Part shown: piece by piece, positions 5,679 through 13,896 of the stretch
How positions within the stretch are numbered: the stretch's first letter is position 1
Layout: each line of letters starts with the position of its first letter
Position numbers and translations under genes: made by a program
DNA from: Syntrophaceae bacterium
GTDB lineage: Bacteria > Desulfobacterota > Syntrophia > Syntrophales > UBA5619
Length of the DNA stretch: 16,583 bases
Reading direction: 5' to 3'
Assembly: GCA_919902745.1 (NCBI GenBank)
Contig: CAKKRN010000303.1
Location: forward strand, 1-16,583
The notes under the pieces: model-generated
What the model saw: only the letters and a program-made list of their open reading frames with translations
Database searches by the model: none
Told to the model about the DNA's origin: nothing

Positions 5679-6566
5679 CTATTGAAGCAGATATTGCGCT
5701 CCGCGCGACTCCGCCGCCTTCCCCTTGATTTCTTCAACGACGGCGGATGTCATACTGCCCATCAGATATTTCAAGAGGGTTGTCTTTTTCTTCATTCCAT
5801 GCACGATTTCGGGGCTTCCCTCCATGCCCGACAGCTTGCCGGCAAGCAGAACGGCATCCTGAAGACCGCCCAAGTCATCGACCAATCCCAAATCCCTCGC
5901 CTGTCTCCCTGAAAAAATTCTTCCATCGGCTAATTCAAAGATTCTTTGCAACGGGAGCTTTCGGTTCTCGGCGATGGTTCGTACAAACTGATCGTAGATA
6001 TCGTCCACAATGGCCTGGATCAGTGACCTCTCTTCTGCCGTCATCTCTCGGGCGGGAGAACCGATATCCTTGAATTTTCCGCTTTTGACGACGGAAGAAC
6101 GGACGCCAACCTTCTTCATAAGCTCTTCGACGTTGGCATAATGCATGACGGCAGAGATGCTGCCGGTGATGCTCCCCGGGTTTGCAACGATCCGGTCCGC
6201 GGCAACGGCGATCAGGTATCCGCCGGATGCCGCTACGGAACCCATCGAGGCCACGACCTTCTTCTTTTTCTTCAGTTCGCGAACCGCCTGGTAGATCTCC
6301 TGCGAGGGGACCACGCCGCCGCCGGGAGAATCGATTCTCAGGACAACAGCCCTGATTCCTCCATCATCGGCAAACGCGTTGATCTGCTCAATCAGCTCTT
6401 CGGCATCGCCAATGATTCCCTCGATCGGGATGATTCCGACCTTCTCCCGCAGGCTAAACGGCCGCCCCGCCCCGCCCAACAGGCCCAAGCCGTACATCGC
6501 GATGATAGCTACAAACCCGATGAACACCAACAACGTGATCCCCAATATGACCGGGTGTCTTCTCAT
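5679..6566 (-). CDS. sppA: Signal peptide peptidase SppA
   Basis: This membrane-anchored Ser/Lys protease degrades cleaved signal peptides. At 295 residues it is the short (single-domain) SppA type rather than the 67-kDa E. coli form. Residues 6-30 form an N-terminal membrane anchor, and the catalytic domain faces the periplasm. VVLRIDSPGGGV at 74-85 precedes the nucleophile Ser114 in MGSVAASGGYLIA. The general base is Lys166 in VKSGKFKDIGSP, 52 residues later, as in the B. subtilis enzyme (S147/K199). The conserved FSGRQARDLGLVDDLGG is present. The ATG lies nine bases after the rpsA stop with no strong ribosome binding site, which suggests coupling to rpsA. Confidence 0.95.
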   Translation of the reverse strand: MRRHPVILGITLLVFIGFVAIIAMYGLGLLGGAGRPFSLREKVGIIPIEGIIGDAEELIEQINAFADDGGIRAVVLRIDSPGGGVVPSQEIYQAVRELKKKKKVVASMGSVAASGGYLIAVAADRIVANPGSITGSISAVMHYANVEELMKKVGVRSSVVKSGKFKDIGSPAREMTAEERSLIQAIVDDIYDQFVRTIAENRKLPLQRIFELADGRIFSGRQARDLGLVDDLGGLQDAVLLAGKLSGMEGSPEIVHGMKKKTTLLKYLMGSMTSAVVEEIKGKAAESRGAQYLLQ

Positions 6567-6575
6567 ACGATGATC

Positions 6576-8354
6576 TTAGCCGATCTCTCTTTCCGTATCG
6601 ACGATCTTGACGTCCGCCAAGGCCTGGCTCAGGTTCGAACCGATATTTTCCCTATTGTTGATATATTGATTGACGGAGTGACCCTCCGTACCCGCCTCGA
6701 AATCCTTGATGCTCAACCGGATTTTCCGGCTCTTTGGATCAACGTTCTTGACGATGGCGGATACCGAATCCCCGACGGCAAACAATTCGGAAGAAGATTT
6801 GACCCGCCGCGAACTCAATTCGGAGATGTGCACAAGGCCCTCGATGCCCTCTTCGATTTCAACAAAGATTCCGAAATCAGTAATGTTGGTTACTTTTCCG
6901 GAAACGATCGATCCGGCCGGATATTTCACACTCAACTCTTCCCAGGGATTCTTTTCAATCTGTTTGAGTCCCAGCGAAAACTTCTCATGTTCAACGTCAA
7001 TGTTCAGCACCATGGCCTCGATGGTCTGACCCTTTTTGAACATCTCGGAAGGATGCTTCACCCGTTGCTTCCAGGAAATGTCGGACATGTGGATGAGACC
7101 ATCGATCCCCTCTTCGACCCCGACAAAAATTCCGAAATTGGTGACGTTGCGGATGACCCCCGTGATGACGCTTCCCTCGGGATATTTCTGCTTCAACGTT
7201 TCCCAGGGATTGGCGGTGGTCTGCTTCAGGCCCAGGGAGATCCTTTTGGTCTCGGTGTTGATATCCAGAACCATCACCGGGATACGCTGGCCTACCGACA
7301 ATACCTTGGAGGGGTGCTTGATTTCCCGAGTCCAGAACATCTCCGACACATGGATCAATCCTTCGACCCCGGGTTCAAGTTCTACGAAAACGCCATAGTC
7401 CGTAAGATTGACGACCCGCCCTTCGATGAGGGAATGGATCGGGAATTTATCCTTGATCGTCTCCCAGGGGTTTTCAGCCAACTGCTTGAGACCCAAGGCC
7501 ACCCGCTCCTTCTCCCGATCAAAGGAGAGCACCTTGACACGAATCTTCTCTCCCTTGGAGAAATGATCGGAGGGGCGTGTGATTCGGCCCCAGGAAATGT
7601 CCGTCACATGAAGCAAACCGTCGATGCCGCCCAGGTCGATGAAGAGACCATAGTCGGTGATGTTCTTGATCACCCCCTCGACAATCTTCCCCTCTTCAAT
7701 ATTCTGGAGCGTTTCCAGCTTTTCGGCCTCTCGATCCTTTTCCAGGATTGTTCGGCGCGACAGGACCACATTGTTTCGTTTCCGATCATACTTCAAAATA
7801 TTGAACTCAAAGGACTGACCGACATAGCGGTCAAGGTCTCGAACCGGGCGGATATCCACCTGGGACCCGGGTAGAAAGGCGGGAATGCCGATATCCACGG
7901 AAAGCCCCCCCTTCACCCTTTCAATGACCGTTCCCTTGACGGGGGTATTCTGCTCACAGGCGAGCTTCACATCATCCCAAATCTTGATTTTGGCGGCTTT
8001 GTCGCGTGAAAGGACAAGGTTTCCATCCTGATCCCGTCGATCGACAAGAACCTCGATCTCATCCCCGACGTTGAGGGTGATATTACCCTGATCATCGCGC
8101 AGTTCCCTTGCCGGAATATATCCCTCCGTCTTCCATCCGACATCGACCATGACGGTGTCCGCGTTGATCTGCACCACCTTGCCGGTTAAAACGCCGCCCA
8201 TTTGAACGGATTGCAGGCTCTGTTCGTAAAGCTCCTTGAAGCCGAAACTCTCTTCCTGACCCTGGGAAGAATCGCCGGGGATCTCCCCTTTCGTTTCTTC
8301 TCCTGTTTCCTTGCCTGCTTCCTGATTTGAGATTAAGTTATCATCGTTACCCAT
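6576..8354 (-). CDS. rpsA: 30S ribosomal protein S1
   Basis: This mRNA-binding ribosomal protein is needed to initiate on structured or weakly Shine-Dalgarno-led messages. The 592 residues hold six S1 (OB-fold) repeats at about 53-118, 138-203, 221-291, 308-376, 394-465 and 481-552. The last four carry the typical (N)xTDYG(I/V/L)F(V/I) and GLxHxSxxSW motifs. An acidic, low-complexity N-terminal tail (1-45) and a C-terminal tail (553-592) make it longer than E. coli S1 (557). The ATG at 8354-8352 follows AGGGGGT about ten bases upstream. An ATG GGT TGA triplet set (8363-8355) abuts the start. The gene lies downstream of cmk, as in many Proteobacteria, and has its own promoter. Confidence 0.97.
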   Translation of the reverse strand: MGNDDNLISNQEAGKETGEETKGEIPGDSSQGQEESFGFKELYEQSLQSVQMGGVLTGKVVQINADTVMVDVGWKTEGYIPARELRDDQGNITLNVGDEIEVLVDRRDQDGNLVLSRDKAAKIKIWDDVKLACEQNTPVKGTVIERVKGGLSVDIGIPAFLPGSQVDIRPVRDLDRYVGQSFEFNILKYDRKRNNVVLSRRTILEKDREAEKLETLQNIEEGKIVEGVIKNITDYGLFIDLGGIDGLLHVTDISWGRITRPSDHFSKGEKIRVKVLSFDREKERVALGLKQLAENPWETIKDKFPIHSLIEGRVVNLTDYGVFVELEPGVEGLIHVSEMFWTREIKHPSKVLSVGQRIPVMVLDINTETKRISLGLKQTTANPWETLKQKYPEGSVITGVIRNVTNFGIFVGVEEGIDGLIHMSDISWKQRVKHPSEMFKKGQTIEAMVLNIDVEHEKFSLGLKQIEKNPWEELSVKYPAGSIVSGKVTNITDFGIFVEIEEGIEGLVHISELSSRRVKSSSELFAVGDSVSAIVKNVDPKSRKIRLSIKDFEAGTEGHSVNQYINNRENIGSNLSQALADVKIVDTEREIG

Positions 8355-8413
8355 TCAACCCATACCCCCTGAAAGATTTTGGTTTTATAAACTGTCGTTT
8401 TTCTAACACACCG

Positions 8414-8442
8414 ATTATAAAATATCAAGCGAATTCAGGTAA
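8414..8442 (-). promoter_or_regulatory. rpsA: Sigma-70 promoter of rpsA
   Basis: On the minus strand there is a perfect TATAAT (8419-8414), a 17-bp spacer and a weak -35 TTACCT (8442-8437). The expected start near 8407 would give a leader of about 50 bases, AT-rich and ending in the AGGGGGT ribosome binding site. It allows rpsA to be made independently of cmk. Confidence 0.6.
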
Positions 8443-8476
8443 AAAAACTGTGATCTGGGGGTCATTCTGAAAAGGG

Positions 8477-9154
8477 TTACACAAGCGGGCAGAACCTTTC
8501 GATCACGGCGATCATGATTTCTACCACTTGAGATACGGATTTGTCAGAGGAATCGATCACAACGGCATCCGTGGGTACGGCAAGAGGGGCAACGGAGCGC
8601 TCACGGTCCTGACGGTCACGGCGGATCAGGTCGTTTTCAATATCCTTCAGAATGACCGGTTGCCCCTTTTCAACCAGTTCAAGATATCGCCGGTTCGCCC
8701 TCACCTCAACCGATGCATCCAGAAAGAATTTGATCTCGGCCTGTGGAAAAACGACGGTCCCCATATCGCGGCCTTCTGCAACAACCCCTCCGACCGCGGC
8801 CATCTCCCGCTGGACAGGAAGGAGGTGCTTCCGAAGCAGCGGAATCGCGGAAATTTTCGAGGCGAGCAGACCGATTTCCTCGGTTCGGATCTTTTCCGAC
8901 ACATCTTCGCCATCGACGAGAACACGGAATCTCCCCGCCTCATTTTTCAATGAGATCTTCATCTTCCGCCATATGTCGGCAATCCCCTGCTCCGTACCGT
9001 CCCAGCCCTCGCATTTCAGTCTGTACGCGAACGCCCGGTAAAGGGCGCCGGTATCCAGATAAAAGAAAGAGAGGCGGGACGCGAGGAGTTTGCTGATCGT
9101 ACTTTTGCCGGCGCCGGCCGGGCCGTCAATCGTGACGACGGGACGTCTATTCAT
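8477..9154 (-). CDS. cmk: Cytidylate kinase
   Basis: The enzyme phosphorylates CMP and dCMP with ATP in the cytoplasm, feeding CTP/dCTP synthesis. Its 225 residues are typical. The P-loop is GPAGAGKS at 11-18. The nucleotide-monophosphate site includes FYLDTGALYRAFA, and AEGRDMGTVVFPQAEIKFFLDA and the lid RRDRQDRERSVAPL are diagnostic of bacterial Cmk. The ATG at 9154 follows AGAGGAAAG about eight bases upstream. It begins 45 bases after the DUF2889 gene and is followed by a 122-base gap holding the rpsA promoter. Confidence 0.96.
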   Translation of the reverse strand: MNRRPVVTIDGPAGAGKSTISKLLASRLSFFYLDTGALYRAFAYRLKCEGWDGTEQGIADIWRKMKISLKNEAGRFRVLVDGEDVSEKIRTEEIGLLASKISAIPLLRKHLLPVQREMAAVGGVVAEGRDMGTVVFPQAEIKFFLDASVEVRANRRYLELVEKGQPVILKDIENDLIRRDRQDRERSVAPLAVPTDAVVIDSSDKSVSQVVEIMIAVIERFCPLV

Positions 9155-9199
9155 GGGGCCACTTTCCTCTGCGAACTCATTATTATCATGATTCGCTCA

Positions 9200-9757
9200 T
9201 CATCGCCGTCTCCCGTTGGCTTCCATCCGATACCGGCGGATTTTCTCTTCGAAAGGGCCGCCTTCGCGCCACATGTAGCAACTGTTCCGAAGAATGGAAC
9301 CGTCCGTTTTGGGCAGCGGCGGGGTTTTCCCTTCCCGTACACGGCTGACCAGGGTCCACAACCCTTGAACCGCAGCGGAGCTCATCGCCAGAAGCAGATT
9401 GGTCAGGTGAAGGCATCCTTCGGCTTTGCCCAATAGATCCCTGATCTCATTCGTGAATCCGGGTCTGATGAAACGACCGGTGAGTTTTTGCATCCTCTGC
9501 TGGATTTCACGACAGCCGGCATCCGGCACAACCGGCATCTCCGTCTTCAGCGAAAGGATCTCCATACGGGGAAGGGAGAGTTCCATGGTGAGGGTGACAT
9601 GATGCATAGGACCCGCCTCGCGTCGTTCATTCACTGCATGAATCATGAAGGGAAAGAGCCTCTCGTCGAGTAAACTGCCTTCAACGATCAGCCGGTCCTC
9701 GTCCGTTTCGTAGCAATTCACCGTAATTTTTCTGGTGTGAATCAGCTCCTTTTTCAA
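9200..9757 (-). CDS. DUF2889 domain-containing protein
   Basis: This 185-residue soluble protein matches what I recall of the DUF2889 family: an opening LIHTRKITVNCYETDEDRLIVEGSLLDERLF, a middle with MELSLPRMEILSLKTEMPVVP, then GCLHLTNLLLAMSSAAVQGLW. The function is unknown. The start is TTG 9757, giving MKKELIHTRK. A GGGGCGGAG sequence just precedes it. No in-frame ATG exists nearby, and the upstream ATG (9771) is out of frame and stops in a TGA overlapping the TTG. It heads the cmk-rpsA-sppA run. Two conserved cysteines (GC in VPDAGCRE, GC in EGCLHL) are visible, but no catalytic motif. Confidence 0.78.
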   Translation of the reverse strand: MKKELIHTRKITVNCYETDEDRLIVEGSLLDERLFPFMIHAVNERREAGPMHHVTLTMELSLPRMEILSLKTEMPVVPDAGCREIQQRMQKLTGRFIRPGFTNEIRDLLGKAEGCLHLTNLLLAMSSAAVQGLWTLVSRVREGKTPPLPKTDGSILRNSCYMWREGGPFEEKIRRYRMEANGRRR

Positions 9758-9781
9758 TGCTCCGCCCCCATTTTTTTCGGG

Positions 9782-9810
9782 TCTATACCATACACAACCC
9801 TATCCCACAA
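9782..9810 (-). promoter_or_regulatory. Weak candidate promoter for the DUF2889-cmk operon
   Basis: On the minus strand TTGTGG (9810-9805), a 17-bp spacer and TATAGA (9787-9782, 4/6). The leader would be only about 18 bases. Spacing is right, but the -35 matches at three of six positions only. Confidence 0.3.
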
Positions 9811-9881
9811 GCTGGCAACAGCAAAAAAGATTCCGCCTCGTAACCCATTATGACGATGAAAAGCTGCCGTAAATGTGAATA

Positions 9882-9910
9882 TTGATTGCATCGCGGAAAA
9901 AGGGTAGGAT
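9882..9910 (+). promoter_or_regulatory. Sigma-70 promoter of the M48 peptidase gene
   Basis: TTGATT (4/6) at 9882-9887, a 17-bp spacer and TAGGAT (4/6) at 9905-9910. The leader would be about 45 bases and contains AAGGAGAGG at 9936-9944. Confidence 0.5.
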
Positions 9911-9961
9911 GCCATTGTGGCAGTAAAATAGTTTCAAGGAGAGGTTCAAAGCGATCCATTG

Positions 9962-11356
9962 ATGTTGCATACAAATCATACGGCCCCCAAATGGGTTCTG
10001 CTTTTTTTCTTGCTCTGGCTGCTTGCGGGCAGCATGCCGCGAACGGCCCTGGCTTCCTTCACACTCGAAGATGAAAAAAAACTGGGAAAGGAATTCTACG
10101 ATAAACTTGGGAAGGGCCATTTTATTCTGCAGAATGAACGGGCGAACACCTTCCTGACCCTTTTGGGCGAGCGGATCCTCGCGCACAGCGACAAGGCTCC
10201 TTTCGCGTTCAAATTTTCAATCATCCGGAGCTCAGCAATCAACGCGTTTGCCACACCGGGGGGATATGTTTACGTCAACCAGGGCCTGATCAACCTTGTT
10301 GAAAATGAAGGCGAACTTGCCTCGGTTCTCGCGCATGAAATCGCCCATGTCAACGGCCGGCATATCGCGGAAATCGTAGACAAGTCCCAGAAAATCAACA
10401 TCTCGACGCTGGCAGCCGTCCTTGCCGGCGCGTTTCTGGGAGGCGGAGGGGAACTGACCGCGGCGGTAACCAGTTTTTCCGTTGCCGCGGCGACATCCCT
10501 TTCTCTGAAGTACAGCCGCGAACATGAGGAATCGGCCGACCGGATGGGTCTCACCTATCTCGCTGCCGCCGGCTATGACGGCAAATCCATGCTCGCTTTT
10601 CTGAAGATCATGAAACGTTATGAGTATTACTCCAATACCATCCCCTCCTATTTTTTGACCCATCCCGGAACCGATGAGAGGAGCCATTACATCGACGCCC
10701 TGCTCCAGACAACACACCGCCAGGGGGGGGCGGATCAGATCATCGGGGGTTTGCGGCGGATACAGACCATTCTGCTTCTTGACGGAAAGCCGCCCGATGC
10801 CAATATTCACCATTTTCTGAAGGCGCTGAAGGATCATCCGGATGATACGGATGCCCTCTACGGTCTGGCGATAACCGAGGACAAATTGGGAATGGTCACG
10901 GAGTCTCTCGAACATTTCCGGAAAGCCGTCCGCCTTGCCCCGGATGACCCGGATATTCTTCGGGATCTGGGAATCACCTTGTTCAAGCTTGGACAATTCG
11001 ATGAAGCCCTCAAGAATCTTCGCCGCGCAACCGAACTCCAGGGCAACGACCTGAATTCAAACCTTTACCTCGGGAAGACCCTGTTGGCCCAGGGTGATAT
11101 GCCAAACGCGCTCCGCCTGTTCAAGAAGTTGGAGGAACGACGTCCGGATGATCCGGAAATCTACTACAACCTGGCTACGGTTTACGGGAAGACAGGAGGG
11201 GTCGGCGATTCACATTACTATTTCGGTCTCTATTTCAAGAAAAAGGGAAAGGTGGACAGTGCCCTCTTTCACTTCAAGGCAGCCCTGAAGGAATTTTCCC
11301 AGAATCGTCCGAAAGCCAAAGAGATTAAGAAGGAAATCGATTCACTGATACGTTGA
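9962..11356 (+). CDS. Exported M48 family zinc metalloprotease with TPR repeats (BepA-like)
   Basis: This is a periplasmic zinc protease related to BepA/YfgC, which handles outer-membrane protein assembly and quality control. A signal peptide spans residues 1 to about 34 (hydrophobic WVLLFFLLWLLAG, then a probable PRTALA cleavage site). The peptidase domain has the zinc motif H125-E-I-A-H129 and a third ligand, Glu189, in EHEESADRMG (ExxxD). The C-terminal half, about 275-460, holds four or so TPR units (for example ALYGLAITEDKLGMVTESLE and DILRDLGITLFKLGQFDEAL), expected to dock partner proteins. The length of 464 is close to BepA's 487. ATG 9962 is chosen. A TTG at 9959 is possible. AAGGAG at 9936-9941 is rather distant from both. 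No clear terminator follows. Confidence 0.92.
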   Translation: MLHTNHTAPKWVLLFFLLWLLAGSMPRTALASFTLEDEKKLGKEFYDKLGKGHFILQNERANTFLTLLGERILAHSDKAPFAFKFSIIRSSAINAFATPGGYVYVNQGLINLVENEGELASVLAHEIAHVNGRHIAEIVDKSQKINISTLAAVLAGAFLGGGGELTAAVTSFSVAAATSLSLKYSREHEESADRMGLTYLAAAGYDGKSMLAFLKIMKRYEYYSNTIPSYFLTHPGTDERSHYIDALLQTTHRQGGADQIIGGLRRIQTILLLDGKPPDANIHHFLKALKDHPDDTDALYGLAITEDKLGMVTESLEHFRKAVRLAPDDPDILRDLGITLFKLGQFDEALKNLRRATELQGNDLNSNLYLGKTLLAQGDMPNALRLFKKLEERRPDDPEIYYNLATVYGKTGGVGDSHYYFGLYFKKKGKVDSALFHFKAALKEFSQNRPKAKEIKKEIDSLIR

Positions 11357-11464
11357 TCTTCTTGCAGAACCTGTGCCTGACAAATAACGCCGTTTCCCAC
11401 CTGACGTCCGACCTCGGCAATCTGTGCGATGAACGGCGCCCTGTCTGAGCGCGGGGGCGGTCGA

Positions 11465-13123
11465 CTATACGCCGGTAAAATCGATCTGATGTGGGCTCAG
11501 TTCACGATGGGCATAGTCCAGAGGAATCCCCTCCCTTTGAAACAGGGTAAAAAGGTCCGGATCGATGTGCCCGTCTTTCACCATCATCGCCAGGATATAC
11601 ATGGCTTCGGAAAGGGTTTTCCCCTTTTGGTAGGGTCTGTCCTTGGCCGTCAGCGCCTCGAACACATCCGCCAGGGCCAGGATCCTGGACTGAAGGGAAA
11701 GCTGGGTGGCGTTGAGGCCTCTTGGATAGCCCCTGCCGTTCAGTGTTTCATGGTGGGCAGCCGCATAATCAGGCGCATGTCTCAGCTTTTTGGGGAAAGG
11801 CAATTGTGAAAGAATCTTGTAGGTCATCGCGGCATGATTCTGGATGATATCCCTTTCCTTCGCAGACAGGGTCCCTTTGCGGATATTCAGGTTTTCAACC
11901 TCCTCGGGCAAAAGAAGAGGCTCCTTTTTCCCATCCAACTCCCAAGTCCTCAGGGCGATCGTCCTGATCCTGTCCATCATCTCATCCGACATCAGTTCGC
12001 TTCCACGGTTGGCCTCTGACAAAAACCGGAATTCCTCCCGGAGGGTGGTTTCCAACTCATCATTCTCTTCGGTTGCCGCCGATTCGGGAAGGTTCTCCTT
12101 GTTCAGATTCCTTAGCATGGTCTGCAGTCTGTACAATTCAAACCGGAGCCGCAGGAGCTCGATCCGGTCAAAAATGGTTTCCAACTTTGTCGCCTTGTCA
12201 ACCACATACTCTGGTGTCGTAATCTTTCCCACATCATGGAGCCAGGCAGCGATCTGCAGTTCTTTAAGCTGATCGTCCGAAAACTTGTGATCCGCCAAGG
12301 GCCCCTCCGTCGTATCATTGATTTTGCGGGCAATGTCCATCGTCAGGTCGGCCACGCGGCGGACATGACCCCCGGTATAGGGCGACTTTTCATCGATGGC
12401 GGTCGCAATAGCGCGGATGAAGGCTTCCATCAGGGCTTCAAGGTCGTGAATGAGGCGATTGTTTGAAAGGGCGACTGCGGCCTGGGAGGCGAGGGATTCG
12501 GTCATTTCCCGGCATTCGGCGGAAAAGGAAACAACCTCGCTGCGTTCTTCATCTCGTGCATTAAGCAACTGCAGAACGCCGATGATATCATTTTCATGGT
12601 TTTTCATCGGGACCACGAGCATCGATTTGGAGCGGTACCCCGTCTGGGCATCGAAATTTCTGGTCCCCTGGAAGTCAAAACCCTCCGCATCATAGACATC
12701 GGGGATATTGACGGTATTTCCGGTCAACGCGACATGAGCGGAGACATTTTCGTGGTTGGGCGATCCATCGGCATTTTGCAGCTGGACCGGTTTCCAGGTG
12801 ATCTTCCCCCCGGTTCCCCCCATTCGGACATGGAGGGTCTCCGTCTGCACAATGGCAAATTGCAGCTCGGTTTCATCGTCGGACATGATGTAGAGGGTAC
12901 CGCCGTCGGCGCCGGTGAATTCCCTCGCTTCTTCGATGATCATTTCGAACAGACGCTCGATATTCCGCTCTGCGGAAAGCGCCGTACCGATCCGAGTCAG
13001 CCTGCGGATCTGTTTTAGTTGATTTTCGCTGAATTTCCGAGTCTCAGCCTCACCGCACCTGTTGTGATGGTTGAGAGGCGTACCGCCCGTAGGACCGGGG
13101 AACTCTTTCCCCTTTCCGTCCAT
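11465..13123 (-). CDS. GAF domain plus HD-GYP domain protein (putative cyclic-di-GMP phosphodiesterase)
   Basis: This 552-residue soluble signalling protein has an N-terminal GAF sensor domain at about 40-222 and a C-terminal HD-GYP domain at about 228-525. HD-GYP domains hydrolyse cyclic-di-GMP. Metal and substrate residues visible are His253 (GGHVRR), His296-Asp297 and Lys300 (HDVGK), His430, His457-His458 and the GYP at 465-467 (HHETLNGRGYP), plus Asp486 (ALADVFEALTA). HHE-x-x-NG replaces the more usual HHE-x-x-DG. About 100 extra residues, roughly 311-412, rich in Glu, Leu and Arg and probably helical, lie between HDVGK...DKATKLE and the following LNIRKGTLSAKERDII. ATG 13123 has AGGTGA just upstream. 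The gene is monocistronic with its own promoter. The GAF ligand is unknown. Confidence 0.92.
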   Translation of the reverse strand: MDGKGKEFPGPTGGTPLNHHNRCGEAETRKFSENQLKQIRRLTRIGTALSAERNIERLFEMIIEEAREFTGADGGTLYIMSDDETELQFAIVQTETLHVRMGGTGGKITWKPVQLQNADGSPNHENVSAHVALTGNTVNIPDVYDAEGFDFQGTRNFDAQTGYRSKSMLVVPMKNHENDIIGVLQLLNARDEERSEVVSFSAECREMTESLASQAAVALSNNRLIHDLEALMEAFIRAIATAIDEKSPYTGGHVRRVADLTMDIARKINDTTEGPLADHKFSDDQLKELQIAAWLHDVGKITTPEYVVDKATKLETIFDRIELLRLRFELYRLQTMLRNLNKENLPESAATEENDELETTLREEFRFLSEANRGSELMSDEMMDRIRTIALRTWELDGKKEPLLLPEEVENLNIRKGTLSAKERDIIQNHAAMTYKILSQLPFPKKLRHAPDYAAAHHETLNGRGYPRGLNATQLSLQSRILALADVFEALTAKDRPYQKGKTLSEAMYILAMMVKDGHIDPDLFTLFQREGIPLDYAHRELSPHQIDFTGV

Positions 13124-13176
13124 ATTTCACCTGCTTTCTGCCTTTGAACCGTCCAAACGCAACCTTCGGCGATCAC

Positions 13177-13206
13177 ATTATGAAGCCTTCCGGACTTTTA
13201 AGTCAA
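13177..13206 (-). promoter_or_regulatory. Sigma-70 promoter of the GAF/HD-GYP gene
   Basis: On the minus strand TTGACT (5/6, 13206-13201), an 18-bp spacer and CATAAT (5/6, 13182-13177). The -35 overlaps the stop codon of nrdG. The leader would be about 47 bases. Confidence 0.6.
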
Positions 13207-13892
13207 CGGATAATGATCCGGAGGCGTTTACTTTCCAATATTTTTTTAATGGCGGCAAATTCTTCAGTAGAATATGACGACTCAGACAAAAATTGATTAT
13301 CCAGGGTTTTCTTGGGCATAAAGGGTTGCAGGACATACAATTGCGCCTTCTTCAGCATTCTCGCGGTTGCAATCAGATCTTCTTTGTCGAGCTGAGAACG
13401 GACGACGGTTGTCCGGAATTCATGTTCGATTCCTGAAGATGCAATCAGTTCTATGCTTCTCCGGATCTTAGCGGTTTCAACATCGGCTTTTGCAATTTGT
13501 CCATATTTATGGAGGGGGCCCTTGACGTCCATGGCCAGATAGTCGACCCATCGTCCGCGGATCAACCTCTCTAACATGGTCGGCTTCGATCCGTTGGTAT
13601 CCACCTTGACGAGATACCCCATTTTTTTTATTTGCTGCAGAAATCGTTCCAAATCCGTCTGTAGCGTAGGCTCCCCGCCAGTCACGGTGACGGCTTCCAG
13701 TTTGCCACGCCTCCTTTCCAGAAAAGAGAACACCTCCGTCTCGGGCAGAATCGGCCCGTATTGAGCGGGGTCGACCAGCTCCGGGTTGTGACAGTACGGA
13801 CAACGGAAGTTGCATCCCTGGGTAAAGACGATAGCGCTGATTCGACCGGGGTAATCGATCAGCGAGATTTTCTGAAATCCCCCAATCCTCAT
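13203..13892 (-). CDS. nrdG: Anaerobic ribonucleotide reductase activating protein (radical SAM activase)
   Basis: This radical-SAM enzyme uses a [4Fe-4S] cluster and S-adenosylmethionine to install the glycyl radical on NrdD. The cluster motif is C27-NFR-C31-PY-C34, followed by a GGEPTLQ SAM-contact motif near residues 75-81. IGGFQKISLIDYPGRISAIVF at the start is typical of this branch of the family. ATG 13892 gives 229 residues and lies four bases after the nrdD stop. The longer open frame to 14009 would overlap nrdD and adds a basic, non-family N-terminus, so I rejected it. It is co-transcribed with nrdD. Confidence 0.93.
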   Translation of the reverse strand: MRIGGFQKISLIDYPGRISAIVFTQGCNFRCPYCHNPELVDPAQYGPILPETEVFSFLERRRGKLEAVTVTGGEPTLQTDLERFLQQIKKMGYLVKVDTNGSKPTMLERLIRGRWVDYLAMDVKGPLHKYGQIAKADVETAKIRRSIELIASSGIEHEFRTTVVRSQLDKEDLIATARMLKKAQLYVLQPFMPKKTLDNQFLSESSYSTEEFAAIKKILESKRLRIIIR

Positions 13893-13896
13893 CTTA

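Noticed and set aside
6141..7874. Long plus-strand open frame (about 577 codons) opposite sppA and rpsA
   Set aside because: It spans two real, well-conserved minus-strand genes. Its repetitive look merely mirrors the six S1 repeats of rpsA.
8441..8476. Terminator after cmk (T-run on the minus strand near 8447-8441)
   Set aside because: No stable GC-rich stem precedes the T-run; only three or four base pairs can form.
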